64,000 bases of DNA from Narthecium ossifragum (lineage: Eukaryota; Streptophyta; Magnoliopsida; Dioscoreales; Nartheciaceae), in assembly GCA_963920575.1 (NCBI GenBank), contig OY986963.1, positions 2,501-66,500 on the forward strand. Direction: 5' to 3'. Below the pieces are notes generated by a model. The model was not told the DNA's origin and did no database searches. It saw nothing but the letters and a program-made list of their open reading frames with translations. Positions 63,509 to 64,000 of the stretch are shown here, one piece after another; the stretch's first letter is position 1, and each line of letters begins with the position of its first letter. The position numbers and the translations under genes are program-made.

Positions 63509-64000
63509 TTCAATGCAATGCAATGTCCCGTCTCCGTCATACTCAAATACTGCTAATTAATTCTTCCCGGCAAATTGACTGGGAGCTTTGCAAATCAAAT
63601 CGTTACAAGAGTGAGGAGAGGTCTCTGTAAATATACACATATTTTCTCTCCCCATTTTTTTACTTCGGATTATTCATGCATGGTATATAGATTAAATTTG
63701 TACAAAAGGGTAGACATTCTGTACATCTAAAGAGCAGTTTTTGCTTATCATAATAGTGAGAATATGTTATTAATGTTGCTTCTCCCATCCTGAATCGTTG
63801 AAGATTTCAGTTCTACTAGAGTGTTCAAGCCAAGCAAGGTTTGGCTTTTTACCTTTCTTTTGGTCCTGAGAATGCTCATTGAAGTCTTCTATGTAAAAAA
63901 CCTGGCGTTGCCATCGTATAGGGGTGCGGTTGGCTCAACATGGATGGGCGGAATGGACGGAACCCGCAATTTGGATTCCGTCCATTCATGTGTTTGGCAT
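63509..64000. other. Helicase 3' flank; possible truncated repeat at the window edge
   Basis: AT-rich 3' untranslated and flanking DNA. The last 80 bases (GGATGGGCGGAATGGACGG and GATTCCGTCCATTCATGTG) have MITE-like, self-similar content, but the window ends before a second terminus can be seen. Confidence 0.4.

Overview
The window is the left end of a flowering-plant chromosome. It opens with about 190 bp of uniform Arabidopsis-type telomere repeat (CCCTAAA on the + strand), followed by degenerate telomeric repeats to about 325. Large introns packed with transposons, Ty3/gypsy, hAT and Mutator elements, and GC-rich first exons of organelle-targeted genes suggest a monocot, possibly not a grass; that placement is only an inference.

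Layout. (1) 1-11.8 kb is subtelomeric: telomere, two exons of a PDS5-like cohesin cofactor on the - strand (one carrying an in-frame stop), a decayed Ty3/gypsy retrotransposon, a Pack-MULE with pieces of two host genes, a TIR repeat with ATCGGTA-rich interior, and a 1.4 kb foldback element. (2) 11.9-33.8 kb is a 28-coding-exon PRP40-type splicing factor gene (+), stretched by hAT elements, a probable solo LTR with a hAT nested in it, and an RNase H remnant. (3) 36.5-44.8 kb is a SirB1/transglutaminase-like TPR protein gene (+) whose sixth intron holds a complete but gag-only LTR retrotransposon. (4) 46.8-53.6 kb is RUS1 (DUF647, +), with a hAT element ending 97 bp before its start codon. (5) 55.1-63.5 kb is an SF1 helicase of the SMUBP-2/IGHMBP2 type (+).

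For genes 3-5 I joined exons by hand at GT/AG sites and every reading frame closes to a whole number of codons (458, 618 and 1006 residues). PRP40 also closes (about 1030 residues), with the start of one exon uncertain by 3 bases. These four genes look intact and functional. They are ordinary nuclear housekeeping genes (splicing, plastid or developmental, nucleic-acid unwinding) and do not form a pathway.

I found no new enzymatic or defence system. The most unusual material is the transposon biology: a Pack-MULE with isocitrate lyase and SCARECROW/GRAS fragments in opposite orientation between perfect 9-bp target duplications, a palindromic foldback element built from ~22-bp units, a TR-GAG-like element, and a broken PDS5 copy next to the telomere.
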